DNA of 64,000 nucleotides. Source: Verrucomicrobiota bacterium (lineage in GTDB: Bacteria > Verrucomicrobiota > Verrucomicrobiia > Limisphaerales > UBA11358). The DNA is taken from NCBI GenBank assembly GCA_028872915.1, contig JAGWNY010000001.1, positions 86,642 to 150,641 on the forward strand, written 5' to 3'. Both the position numbers and the translations under genes were made by a program. Shown here piece after piece: positions 27,001 through 34,271 of the stretch. Within the stretch, counting starts at the first letter, position 1. Each line of letters opens with the position of its first letter. The notes beneath the pieces were generated by a model that saw only the letters and a list, made by a program, of their open reading frames with translations, made no database searches and was not told the origin of the DNA.

Positions 27001-29636
27001 CTGGTCTGGCTCAAGAGCTGCCCTTGGGCGTTCAACGCGCCCGTTCCGACGAGGTCGCCGAACGAATCGTATTGATTGGTGACGATCACCTCTTCCGGCA
27101 GGCCCAACGCATTGGTCACGCCGGTCTGGTCGCCCTTTGAATCGTAGCCGTGGCGCGCGACGATGCCCACGGCATTGGTTGTGGCGAGCAAATTGCCATT
27201 GGCATCGTAGCCATTCGTTGTGCCATGGCCCAGGTTGTCAACGGAGACCAGCACTTCGCCAAATCCGTTGTAGGTGGCACTGGAAGATTGGCTCAGCGCG
27301 TTGGTCTGGCCGATCAAATGACCGTTCGAATCGTAGGAATAATACGTCGGCTGGGCGATGGCGTTGGTCTCGGCAATCCGGTCTCCCTGCGAATCATAAC
27401 CGTAACTCGTCACGCCCCCGTCGGCATTCTGCACGCTGGCCAACGCTCCGGCGGCGGTGAAGGTCTGGGTGGTCGGAAAACCGCTTCTGTCCGTGATGGT
27501 CTGCTCGTGGGTGACGGAGTCGTAGCCGTAGGTGATGGCACGCCCATAAGCGTCATATTGCCTGGATAAACGCCCTTCCGAATCGTATTCGTAGCGCGCG
27601 GAAACGATCCCGCGCGGGTCGGTTATGGACGTGACGTTGTGCGGGAAAACCGCATTGGTGTAGGCGTAGCCGGTGTTTTGATAAATTGCCGGGCTGCGCT
27701 GAATCAGTTGCGCGACATTGGTCAAATTCCCGCCGCCGTCATAGGAATACACCAGAACCGGCGAACCACTGGTGTTGATCGCAATCGGGTCATAAATGTC
27801 CGTAACGCGGTTGTTGCCGTCCCGCGTAAACTGAATTTGCCGCCCCGCGCTGCTGCTGATGCCCGATAAACTGAAAGAAAGCGTGTTGCCATTGCGGTCC
27901 TTTTCCCAGGCAACGGTTCCATCCCCGTTGAAGCCATATTGTGTTCCGTCCGGCGCGGTAAACGTGAATTGCGAAAAATCCGGGTCGTAATTCTGTCCCG
28001 TGGGAAATGGCGTGCTGTCAAACCATGCCGCCGGCAACGATTGGTTCCAGCCGCTCAACTGGTCGTCCATCCCCACCGTGTCTCCGTTGTAATCCGAGGG
28101 GTGTGCCACGCTCAACTGACCCTGGCCCAGCGGCGTGCAAACCAGGTGAACCCAATAGGAATTGTAACCGTCCGGCGTGGATGAGGAATTGATGGATGGA
28201 CTGCCGCTCAAATCAAAATCCAATTGCGCCACGAAATAATACCTCGAACCGTCCGCCAGCGTCACCGTGACCAGATGTTGGACGGACGGGTTGATCGCAT
28301 AGCTGATCCCGCTGCTCGTGCCATACCAGCCCGTCGCCAGGGAACCCGATTTCTCAATCTTGACGTTCTCGTAATCCAGCCTCCAATCGTTCCCAAAACC
28401 GCCGCTGGTGCCATACCGCGTGTCGTAGTCGCGGGTAACGGCGATGGGCAGGCCCGCCGATGGAATTTGCAGGTCGTTCAACGTCATCGTCACCTGCCCC
28501 ACGTTCGTGGGCCAGGCCACCGTGACGTTCACCGCGCTGGATGCCAGGCTGAAATTGTTCGGGTCCGTTGTCTGTGCCACGGCGGTTAGCGCCAAATTCC
28601 CCGATGAAACGTCCTTCCAATTCAAACTGAACGTGCTGCCATCGGAAGTGCTCCCCGCGCCAACAAACGTCGAATTGGCATAGAATAATAATTGGGTCAC
28701 GCTCCCGCTGCCGCAACTGGCCGTGGCCTGCAACAGAAAGTTCGTGGGCACCGTATAGGTGGAACCGTCCGCCGGAGCCGTCATTGAGACCGAAAGCGTG
28801 GTGTTGTAGGCAATCGTCACCTGGCTGGAATTGGTGTATTGCCCGTCGCTGGCCGAAAGCTCCAATACATAGATGCCAGCCGCGCCGAAACTGGCCGTCG
28901 TGTTCGTTTGATGCGAATTGCCAAACGTCACCGCCCCCGGCCCGCTGATCTTCGTCCAATTGGTGAACTGAACCCCGCCCCCCGTCAGCCCGTCATCCGT
29001 CACGTAGCCCTGCAATGTCGTCGAAGAACTGCCGATGTTCTGTTGCGGCCCGGCGTTGACAACGGGCGGACTGTTGATGGAATACGTGGCGCCGGCCACC
29101 GCGCTGTCGTTGTAGCCGGCGGCAAAAGCCCTGGCCTTGAGGGTCGTGACGCCGGAAACATAAATGCTGCCCCCATTGTAAATGTAGGTGGACGACGTGG
29201 TGGGCGTGCTGCCGTCCGTCGTGTAATAAATCGCAGCGCCCGGCGTGCCGCACGTGACAACGACGTTGGTGGCGGTGGCGTAGCTGCCGCCGCCGGGCGT
29301 GAAAACAGGCGTGGCAACCGTCGGCGTGCCAATCGGCGCGATGCCGGCGGCAAAGAAGGCCATGTCATTCGTCGGCTTGGGCAAATCAAACGTCACCTGG
29401 CCGACCGCGCCGGTGGTGAGGCGCGTCCATCCCGGAAGCGGAACGGTCAAATCCGGCGCGAAGAAAATAATTTGGGCGTTTGTGGACGCCGCGCCGCTCA
29501 ACGTCAATTCCACCGTGTTGGTGGATGGAAACGTCGGAGGATTGATCATCAATTGCGCCCACAGTGAAAAGGGCACAGCCATGTAAATGGCGAAATAAAC
29601 GCACAGAATCCGAGTGAACAAACCCAGCTTTTTCAT
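24015..29636 (-). CDS. giant secreted RHS/YD-repeat protein with unique C-terminal domain
   Basis: 1873 residues with a signal peptide (MKKLGLFTRILCVYFAIYMA ... 'LWAQ'). Domains in order: a beta domain 'FFAPDLTVPLPGWTRLTTGA' (about 35-95), a chitobiase-type bacterial Ig segment 'IYYTTDGSTPTTSS' (about 130-190), a PKD/Ig-like region (190-370), the 'LPIAVTRDYDTRYGTSGGFG' entry to the RHS shell (about 395-420), then some 900 residues of YD repeats from about 680 ('YEYDSEGRLSRQYDAYGR'). The RHS core 'IGFYYLRARYMNPVTGRFW' lies near 1610 and 'EDNPANNADPGGHE' near 1650. About 220 residues of unrelated sequence follow, with 'NILAHEGIWGNAGGNYDAVH'. RHS proteins encapsulate and deliver C-terminal toxins or act as adhesins. 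No PAAR/VgrG is nearby; Sec export is implied by the signal peptide. Confidence 0.92.
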   Translation of the reverse strand: MKKLGLFTRILCVYFAIYMAVPFSLWAQLMINPPTFPSTNTVELTLSGAASTNAQIIFFAPDLTVPLPGWTRLTTGAVGQVTFDLPKPTNDMAFFAAGIAPIGTPTVATPVFTPGGGSYATATNVVVTCGTPGAAIYYTTDGSTPTTSSTYIYNGGSIYVSGVTTLKARAFAAGYNDSAVAGATYSINSPPVVNAGPQQNIGSSSTTLQGYVTDDGLTGGGVQFTNWTKISGPGAVTFGNSHQTNTTASFGAAGIYVLELSASDGQYTNSSQVTIAYNTTLSVSMTAPADGSTYTVPTNFLLQATASCGSGSVTQLLFYANSTFVGAGSTSDGSTFSLNWKDVSSGNLALTAVAQTTDPNNFSLASSAVNVTVAWPTNVGQVTMTLNDLQIPSAGLPIAVTRDYDTRYGTSGGFGNDWRLDYENVKIEKSGSLATGWYGTSSGISYAINPSVQHLVTVTLADGSRYYFVAQLDFDLSGSPSINSSSTPDGYNSYWVHLVCTPLGQGQLSVAHPSDYNGDTVGMDDQLSGWNQSLPAAWFDSTPFPTGQNYDPDFSQFTFTAPDGTQYGFNGDGTVAWEKDRNGNTLSFSLSGISSSAGRQIQFTRDGNNRVTDIYDPIAINTSGSPVLVYSYDGGGNLTNVAQLIQRSPAIYQNTGYAYTNAVFPHNVTSITDPRGIVSARYEYDSEGRLSRQYDAYGRAITYGYDSVTHEQTITDRSGFPTTQTFTAAGALASVQNADGGVTSYGYDSQGDRIAETNAIAQPTYYSYDSNGHLIGQTNALSQSSSATYNGFGEVLVSVDNLGHGTTNGYDANGNLLATTNAVGIVARHGYDSKGDQTGVTNALGLPEEVIVTNQYDSFGDLVGTGALNAQGQLLSQTSYAYDGNGNKTNETRLRVAGPVVTRWVYDAANRVIQTIDADGFTNSVVYDAIGKQAQTIDDLGRTNQFFYDADGLLTNETFPDGTFESYAYDADGNRTNSVDRDGNATSYFYNPTGQLLETAQADGEVNRTIYNLAGQATAQTRTAAPNGGGGLLPPYSSTIATAHYAYDAAGNRVAQTNALNQVTQFTYDADGNQSSVIDALNHTNIYVYDALARQIERIYPDGTHENYGYDAIGNRIAVTNQANIVTRYGYDTLGRLTAVTNAFGTSQQMVTRYVYDEVGNMLQQIDALNRTNFFQYDGMGRRTKETLPGNQVATSGYDAAGNLIRETNFNDVVVTNQYDALNRLMNKTSIAGCHVAFAYSPAGQRTNMVDASGTTRYTYDDMGRLKTKAGPEGTLTYSYDGFGNLYGIASSTTNGAQLTYYYDSLMRLTNVIDRFNDSTIYGYDAVGNLQTEVLPNGVTNSYSYDSLNRLTNLTSTTGTGTFANFVYQLAPAGNRTNLVETINGVSRTNQWQYDPLYRLTNETIVASGGGSISYKYDAVGNRTNRTSTVSGVGNQSFAYNTDNQLTTDNYDANGSTTNSAGNSYFYDVENRLTNAVVGGTNVQFVYDGDGNRVEKVVGTTTNFYLVDDRNPSGYAQVLEELTTIGSTPSRLYAYGLNLISQRQSGGATSFYGYDGNGNTRFLTAANGTISDTYTYDAFGDFLASTGTTPNDYLYTGQQYDPNIGFYYLRARYMNPVTGRFWTRDTFEGNTEDPLSLHRYLFTEDNPANNADPGGHELGEVLTVMDISASFDAISIGAIGAEAMASARAVVNTISFAASIIVDFSVDPAGMPPSFNANAVQTTLQSELSAKVFDSPPAGRSVGVRVHVEAGGGGTRGWIGSPKHRYVNRVIWRLYGTQSSRDGHGLIQISDEKVEEFAAQSSRNVGTQTWVNILAHEGIWGNAGGNYDAVHFFGGGTTGDISEGSFLGKSAYLFTPFVVTPASRATLRKEFGF

Positions 29637-29735
29637 TTTCGTTCTCCGGTTGTGGCTCCGTGAGCCGGTTTAACAGACGCATTCCACGAGTCCAGCTTTT
29701 TTCCGCAACTTTTCTGTGACAAAGGCTTCGGCGTC

Positions 29736-29763
29736 ATTTTCAGCCTATGTCTGCCGTTGTCAA
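29736..29763 (-). promoter_or_regulatory. candidate promoter for the RHS gene
   Basis: On the minus strand a perfect TTGACA (29758-29763) is followed after 16 bp by GAAAAT (29736-29741, 4/6 of the -10 consensus), about 100 bp before the RHS start codon. Confidence 0.4.
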
Positions 29764-29810
29764 CCCTTTTTCGCCATGAGTTCATAATTTCCCTCTGGCA
29801 GGTTACAGAA

Positions 29811-30038
29811 GTGGCAAAGAAAAATCTCCGATTCAACATCCGCATGTCGGAGGAACAGCGGGCCGAACTCGATGAATTGAGCCGCCAGCATGGACGGCGC
29901 TTGAGCAATCAGGTTGAGCACCTGATTACTTTGGGAAAAATGCTCGTCGAGTTTTGTGGTGGCAATGACAATTTGGAAGCGGCGCGCGAGCATTTGGCTG
30001 CTGCCAAAAAACTTTTGGCAAAAAGGAAGCGCGGTTGA
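29811..30038 (+). CDS. small ribbon-helix-helix (Arc/MetJ-type) DNA-binding protein
   Basis: I start at GTG 29811 (VAKKNLRFNIRMSEEQRAEL), 75 residues; the track's TTG at 29757 adds an implausible leader. 'LRFNIRMSEEQRAELDELSR' followed by 'GRRLSNQVEHLITLGKML' has the strand-helix-helix layout of RHH repressors, with an alternating strand (RFNIRM) for base contact. The C-terminal 30 residues are Lys-rich and helical. It is divergent from the RHS gene (175 bp apart) and could regulate it or itself. No toxin partner follows. RHH assignment is by pattern only. Confidence 0.65.
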   Translation: MAKKNLRFNIRMSEEQRAELDELSRQHGRRLSNQVEHLITLGKMLVEFCGGNDNLEAAREHLAAAKKLLAKRKRG

Positions 30039-30151
30039 AATCCGCGTTGCATTGCAAATGGGATGATCTGCTTGGCAGTTGTGAAAAAGTGTAGCTATTC
30101 TTTCATGTCGCGCTTTCCAAAACGGCAATCAGACTGCTTTTAGAATCCCAT

Positions 30152-30212
30152 GGGGCGGGCATACCCTCCCTGGGTCTGTAGGTGGCGAGCGACAGAGCCT
30201 CCTGCCCGCCCC
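30152..30212. repeat. REP-like palindrome in the RHH-galM gap
   Basis: GGGGCGGGCA (30152-30161) and its exact reverse complement TGCCCGCCCC (30203-30212) enclose about 41 bp containing ACCCTCCCTGGGT. The 255-bp gap otherwise holds no gene I can support. There is no T-tract on either side, so it is not a simple terminator; it resembles a dispersed palindromic element. Confidence 0.5.
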
Positions 30213-30293
30213 GCCGTAATTCCCCCCTGGGGGAAGGAACGCCGGGCGCAAAAAATCGAGCAACCACAACCGCGCCAATTGCATCGTTCCTGC

Positions 30294-31307
30294 TCAGGGA
30301 AACTTGTACATGCACGTCTGCCGGTAAACCTGGCCCGGCCGCAAAATGACGGCGGGAAACCGCGGTTTGTTGACCGAATCGGGAAAATGCTGCGTCTCAA
30401 AGCACATCGCCGCAAAGCGTCCGTGCCGGGTGCCGCCCCGGCCACGGATGCCGTCAAAGTGGTTGGCCGTGTAAAATTGGAGGCCTGGCTGGGTCGTCCA
30501 CGTTTCCATCGTCCGGCCCGATTTGCATTCCCGGACGCGTGCCGCCAGCGCAAGTCCCGTGCCGCCGTTGCGGATGACAAAATTACAATCGAAACCGCCG
30601 GCGACCGCCGGATATTTTTTCATTGGGTCGCCGACGAGGCGCGGCGTGGTAAAATCCATGCCGGTCCCGGTGACTGGCGCGATCTCGCCGGTGGGAATCA
30701 ACGCGGCGTCGGTGGGCGTGTAGAAATCCGCCGCCACCATCAATTCATGGCCCAGGATGTTCCCCCTGCCGGCGAGATTGAAATAGCTGTGGCTCGTGAG
30801 ATTGACGGGGGTCGGCTTGTCCGTTTGCGCGGTGTAATCCAGGCGCAACGCGTTGTCCTGCGTGAGAGTGAACCGCACCGCCACCTCAAGATTTCCCGGA
30901 TACCCTTCCTCGCCGTCGCGGCTCAAGTGGAAGAATTCCAATGCATCACCCGCCGGTCGGTGCGTCCAGACGGCTTTGTCGAAACCGTGCCGGCCGCCAT
31001 GCAACTGATTTGGCCCCTCATTGGCGGTCAGCCGGAAGATCTCTTGGTCGAGCGTGAACTTTGCTCCGCCGATGCGATTGGCCACCCTCCCGCAAATCGA
31101 GCCAAAAAACGGATTTTGCAGGTAGCCGCCCAGTGAATCAAAACCAAGAACAACGTCCGTTCTCCGCCCGCGGGCGTCGGGAACTTCGATGGAGGCTATG
31201 GTGGCGCCGTAACTGAGCAGGCGGCAAAGCAAACCGTTTGTGTTTTCCAGCGTCCATCGCTCTATGATGGCGCCATCGGGCATGACGCCAAATTTTTCTC
31301 TCTTCAT
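30294..31307 (-). CDS. galM: aldose 1-epimerase (mutarotase)
   Basis: Interconverts alpha and beta anomers of galactose/glucose. 'GLLCRLLSYGATIASIEVPD', 'VVLGFDSLGGYLQNPFFGSI', 'CGRVANRI', 'GPNQLHGGRHGFDKAVW' (catalytic-site His), and 'PVNLTSHSYFNLAG' (second His) are the GalM landmarks. The C-terminal Glu lies in 'MCFETQHFPDSVNKPRFPAV', where the family has 'ETQHFPDSPN'. 337 residues, no signal peptide, so cytoplasmic. It is separated by 68 bp from recJ on the same strand; other Leloir genes are not in the window. Confidence 0.94.
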   Translation of the reverse strand: MKREKFGVMPDGAIIERWTLENTNGLLCRLLSYGATIASIEVPDARGRRTDVVLGFDSLGGYLQNPFFGSICGRVANRIGGAKFTLDQEIFRLTANEGPNQLHGGRHGFDKAVWTHRPAGDALEFFHLSRDGEEGYPGNLEVAVRFTLTQDNALRLDYTAQTDKPTPVNLTSHSYFNLAGRGNILGHELMVAADFYTPTDAALIPTGEIAPVTGTGMDFTTPRLVGDPMKKYPAVAGGFDCNFVIRNGGTGLALAARVRECKSGRTMETWTTQPGLQFYTANHFDGIRGRGGTRHGRFAAMCFETQHFPDSVNKPRFPAVILRPGQVYRQTCMYKFP

Positions 31308-31375
31308 GGGAACGGTTAATGGCAGGAATGACCCGCGGATGCAATTTCAGATTTCGGATTGGCGCTGGAACCACT

Positions 31376-33169
31376 CTAATAACGGCATGTCAGCCCGGGA
31401 GCGGAAGGGCGCCAGTCGAGGACTTTTAATTGCACGATCGCGCTGCCATTGAAACGGTTGATCTGGGGCGTAAAGGCCAGATCGAACTTTCCCACCGGCA
31501 ATGATCCATCGCCGCGCTTCCACCAGAGGGCTTCGTGGGAGGCGGCTCCGTCGTTGACCCGCATTTTAACGTGCTGCTTTTCGGCGCCGATGCGCTGAAG
31601 CGGCCTGGCATGGGACAATGGGCCGCTCCAGAATTGTGGAGCGGGATTCCCCTGTCCGTGCGGTTTAAGCCGTTCGAGTTCGCCGAGCATTTGGAAATGA
31701 ATTTCATCGAGGCCGAGGCGTGCGTCCAGGCGAAGGGTCGGCTGTAAATCGTCTGCAACGAGCCGGCGGCGCGCAAGTTCGTTTAGTTTTTCGCGCAGGG
31801 GATCAATATTGTGGGGCAGGATGCTCAAACCCGCCGCCATGGCGTGGCCGCCGTGCCTCAGGAGCAGATGACCGCATTCGCGCAGCGCGCCAGCCAGATC
31901 GAAGCCGGCAATGCTCCGTCCCGACCCGCGCATTTCCTCCGCGCCACCGCCAATGATGATCGCGGGCCGGTAAAATTCCTGGACCACGCGTGAAGCCACA
32001 ATTCCCACCACGCCGATGTGCCAGGGCGCCTGGCCCTCAACGATGACAAAATGCCTTTGCGAATCGAATTTTGCGCGCAACGCGACCATGACCTCATCCG
32101 TTATGGCCTTTTCAACGCTCTGCCGTTCACGATTGCGCGCGTCCAGCGCCTGCGCCAGCGGCATGGCCGCGTCCAGCCTTTCGGCAAGCAGCAGCCGCAG
32201 GGCGTCCTCGGCGGTTTCCAGCCGGCCGGCCGCGTTCAGGCGCGGCGCCAGTTGAAACGCCACTTCATAAACACCAACGGCTTCGGGCGCGCCCGCGATT
32301 TTTTTGAGCGCCACGATGCCAGGACGCGCCGTCCGGTTCAATTGCCCAAGGCCGGCCGAAACCAAAATCCGGTTCTCCCCGGTCAGCGGCACGAGGTCCG
32401 CTATGGTTCCCAGTGCCACCAAATCGAGCATTGGCTTGAGGTCGAACTCTGCCGCGCCAGGCAGGGCGGTGGCGCGTCCGCGTTTCAAAATCGCATGCGC
32501 CAGTTTGAACGCAAGGCCGGCGGAACAAAATTCCGTAAATTCCGCTCCCCCTGCCGGGTTGCCATTGGAGCCGGGCCGTGACAATTGAGGATTGACCAGC
32601 GCAACGGCAGCCGGCGGAGGTTTGGAAATCTGATGATGATCCAGGATGATGACCTCAATGCCGCGGTCCTGAAGCGAAGCCACAACGTCCGTGGCCGTGG
32701 AACCGCAATCCACGGCCAGCAGCAACGTCTTCATCCGCGCCGCGCCGTTTCCCCCGCCCCAACCCGGTAATTTTTTGAGACAATTCGCGACGCCGCCGGC
32801 GCTCAGGCCGTACCCGTCGCCGATGCGCTCTGGCAGATGCCATTCCACGCGCCAGCCCAGGCCCCGCAACAATTCAACGAGCAACGCCGTGGCCGTGACG
32901 CCGTCCACGTCGTAATCGCCAAAGATGACGACCCGTTCGCCCTCGCTCCTGGCCTGCAACAGCCGCTCAACGGCTTTATCCATGTCCGGTAATAAAAAGG
33001 GGTCCCTCAGATTGGCGAGCCGTGGAAGGAGCACGCCTTCAATGTCCGCCGGCTCGCTGAACCCGCGATTGAGAAGGCATTGGGCCAGCAGCGGCGATAT
33101 GCCCAGGCGCGACGCCAGCCGCCCCGCGAGCAGCGGTTGCGATGGCGCGGGAGACCAGCGAAATTTCAT
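31376..33169 (-). CDS. recJ: single-stranded-DNA-specific exonuclease RecJ
   Basis: 5'-3' ssDNA exonuclease of the DHH superfamily used in recombination and mismatch repair. Motifs: 'VVIFGDYDVDGVTATALLVE' (DYDVDG, about 80-100), 'LLAVDCGST', the DHH motif 'VIILDHHQISKPPPAAVALV', 'ADLVPLTGENRILVSAGLGQ', and the DHHA1 motif 'GSGRSIAGFDLAGALRECG' with 'GGHAMAAGLSI'. 597 residues, normal length, with the OB-fold region at the C-terminus. Its ATG directly follows the stop of the TerC-family gene (TAAATG), so the two are likely co-transcribed. Confidence 0.95.
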   Translation of the reverse strand: MKFRWSPAPSQPLLAGRLASRLGISPLLAQCLLNRGFSEPADIEGVLLPRLANLRDPFLLPDMDKAVERLLQARSEGERVVIFGDYDVDGVTATALLVELLRGLGWRVEWHLPERIGDGYGLSAGGVANCLKKLPGWGGGNGAARMKTLLLAVDCGSTATDVVASLQDRGIEVIILDHHQISKPPPAAVALVNPQLSRPGSNGNPAGGAEFTEFCSAGLAFKLAHAILKRGRATALPGAAEFDLKPMLDLVALGTIADLVPLTGENRILVSAGLGQLNRTARPGIVALKKIAGAPEAVGVYEVAFQLAPRLNAAGRLETAEDALRLLLAERLDAAMPLAQALDARNRERQSVEKAITDEVMVALRAKFDSQRHFVIVEGQAPWHIGVVGIVASRVVQEFYRPAIIIGGGAEEMRGSGRSIAGFDLAGALRECGHLLLRHGGHAMAAGLSILPHNIDPLREKLNELARRRLVADDLQPTLRLDARLGLDEIHFQMLGELERLKPHGQGNPAPQFWSGPLSHARPLQRIGAEKQHVKMRVNDGAASHEALWWKRGDGSLPVGKFDLAFTPQINRFNGSAIVQLKVLDWRPSAPGLTCRY

Positions 33170-34165
33170 TTAACTGGACGGGAGGTTTGATTTCGACGAT
33201 TTCATCATCCGGGCTGTTTTCTTCTCCCGCTGTTCCGCCGCCAGCGACAATGCAATGGAGATCAGAAGAATGGCCGCGATGATCCCCAATGCCCGGCCGG
33301 CTGGGATGTGGACCGCAAACCATTCAGGCTGCCGGCCATGAGGCGCCAATATCATTTTCGCCCCGGCAAAAATCAGAACCGAGGACAAACCTGCCTTCAG
33401 GTATCGAAAATGGCGCAGTGCGCCGGCCAGCAGGAAATACATGGAACGCAATCCGACAATGGCGAAGATATTCGATGTAAAGACGATGAAGGCGTCTCGT
33501 GTCACGGAAAACACAGCTGGTACGGAATCCACGGCGAAAATCAGGTCGCTGGTTTCCACGAGTATCAGCGCCAAAACCAGCGGCGGCAGCGCGAGCCGGA
33601 TGCGGCCGCCGGGCAGGGCGCCGGCGGGATGGGCGGGCTGGTTTTGCGGCGCCGGGAAATAGCGGCGGGCCAGGCGCACGGCGGCGTTGTGTTGCGGGTC
33701 GGCGGACGCGCGGAAAAAGAGCATCTTTATCCCCGCGAGCAGGAGGAACGCGCCAAAAATATAGAGCACCCAATCAAAGCGGTGAATGAGGACAACGCCG
33801 CCGGCAATCATCGCCCCGCGCATGAGCATGGCGCCCGGAATTCCAAAAGTTAAAGCCTGCCGCTGCCCCTCCGGCGGCAGGTGAAACCATTCCAGGATCA
33901 ACGCCATCACCAGAATATTGTCGAGAGACAGGGAAAGTTCGATCACGTAGCCGGTTGTGAATTGGATGGCCTCCTCGTGGCTGCGCCACCGGGCCAGCGC
34001 CAGCGCGAAGGCGAGGGCGGCGCAAATCCAGATCGCGCTCCACCCGGCCGCCGCCCGAACTGTCACCTGTGCCGAAGCCCGGCGAAACAGCCACGGATCA
34101 AGGGCCAGGAAAAACAGGGTACAAAGAATGAACGCGATCCAATGCCATTGCGTGATTCCGGTCAT
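33170..34165 (-). CDS. TerC/Alx-family integral membrane protein
   Basis: 331 residues with about nine hydrophobic helices. 'YVIELSLSLDNILVMALILE' and 'ILVETSDLIFAVDSVPAVFS' are the paired TerC signatures with their intramembrane acidic residues, and 'TSNIFAIVGLRSMYFLLAGA' follows. Alx-type members export Mn2+ or act in co-translational metalation at the membrane. I looked upstream for a yybP-ykoY manganese riboswitch and saw none. It lies between secDF and recJ on the minus strand, 106 bp after secDF. Confidence 0.92.
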   Translation of the reverse strand: MTGITQWHWIAFILCTLFFLALDPWLFRRASAQVTVRAAAGWSAIWICAALAFALALARWRSHEEAIQFTTGYVIELSLSLDNILVMALILEWFHLPPEGQRQALTFGIPGAMLMRGAMIAGGVVLIHRFDWVLYIFGAFLLLAGIKMLFFRASADPQHNAAVRLARRYFPAPQNQPAHPAGALPGGRIRLALPPLVLALILVETSDLIFAVDSVPAVFSVTRDAFIVFTSNIFAIVGLRSMYFLLAGALRHFRYLKAGLSSVLIFAGAKMILAPHGRQPEWFAVHIPAGRALGIIAAILLISIALSLAAEQREKKTARMMKSSKSNLPSS

Positions 34166-34271
34166 CTCGAATTTACGATTTCCGATTTCGGCCTCCGCTC
34201 AAAGAAAAAAATCCAGTCAAGTCGGATCAGACTCACGCCCGCGCCCGCGTTTTTAACGGGCTGCCGGCGCG

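Noticed and set aside
28839-29567. 242-residue plus-strand ORF opposite the RHS N-terminus
   Set aside because: Arg/Gly-rich antisense reading of the RHS gene with no domain signal.
34166-34271. yybP-ykoY manganese riboswitch upstream of the TerC-family gene
   Set aside because: The 106-bp gap lacks the conserved loop sequences and is too short and unstructured by eye.
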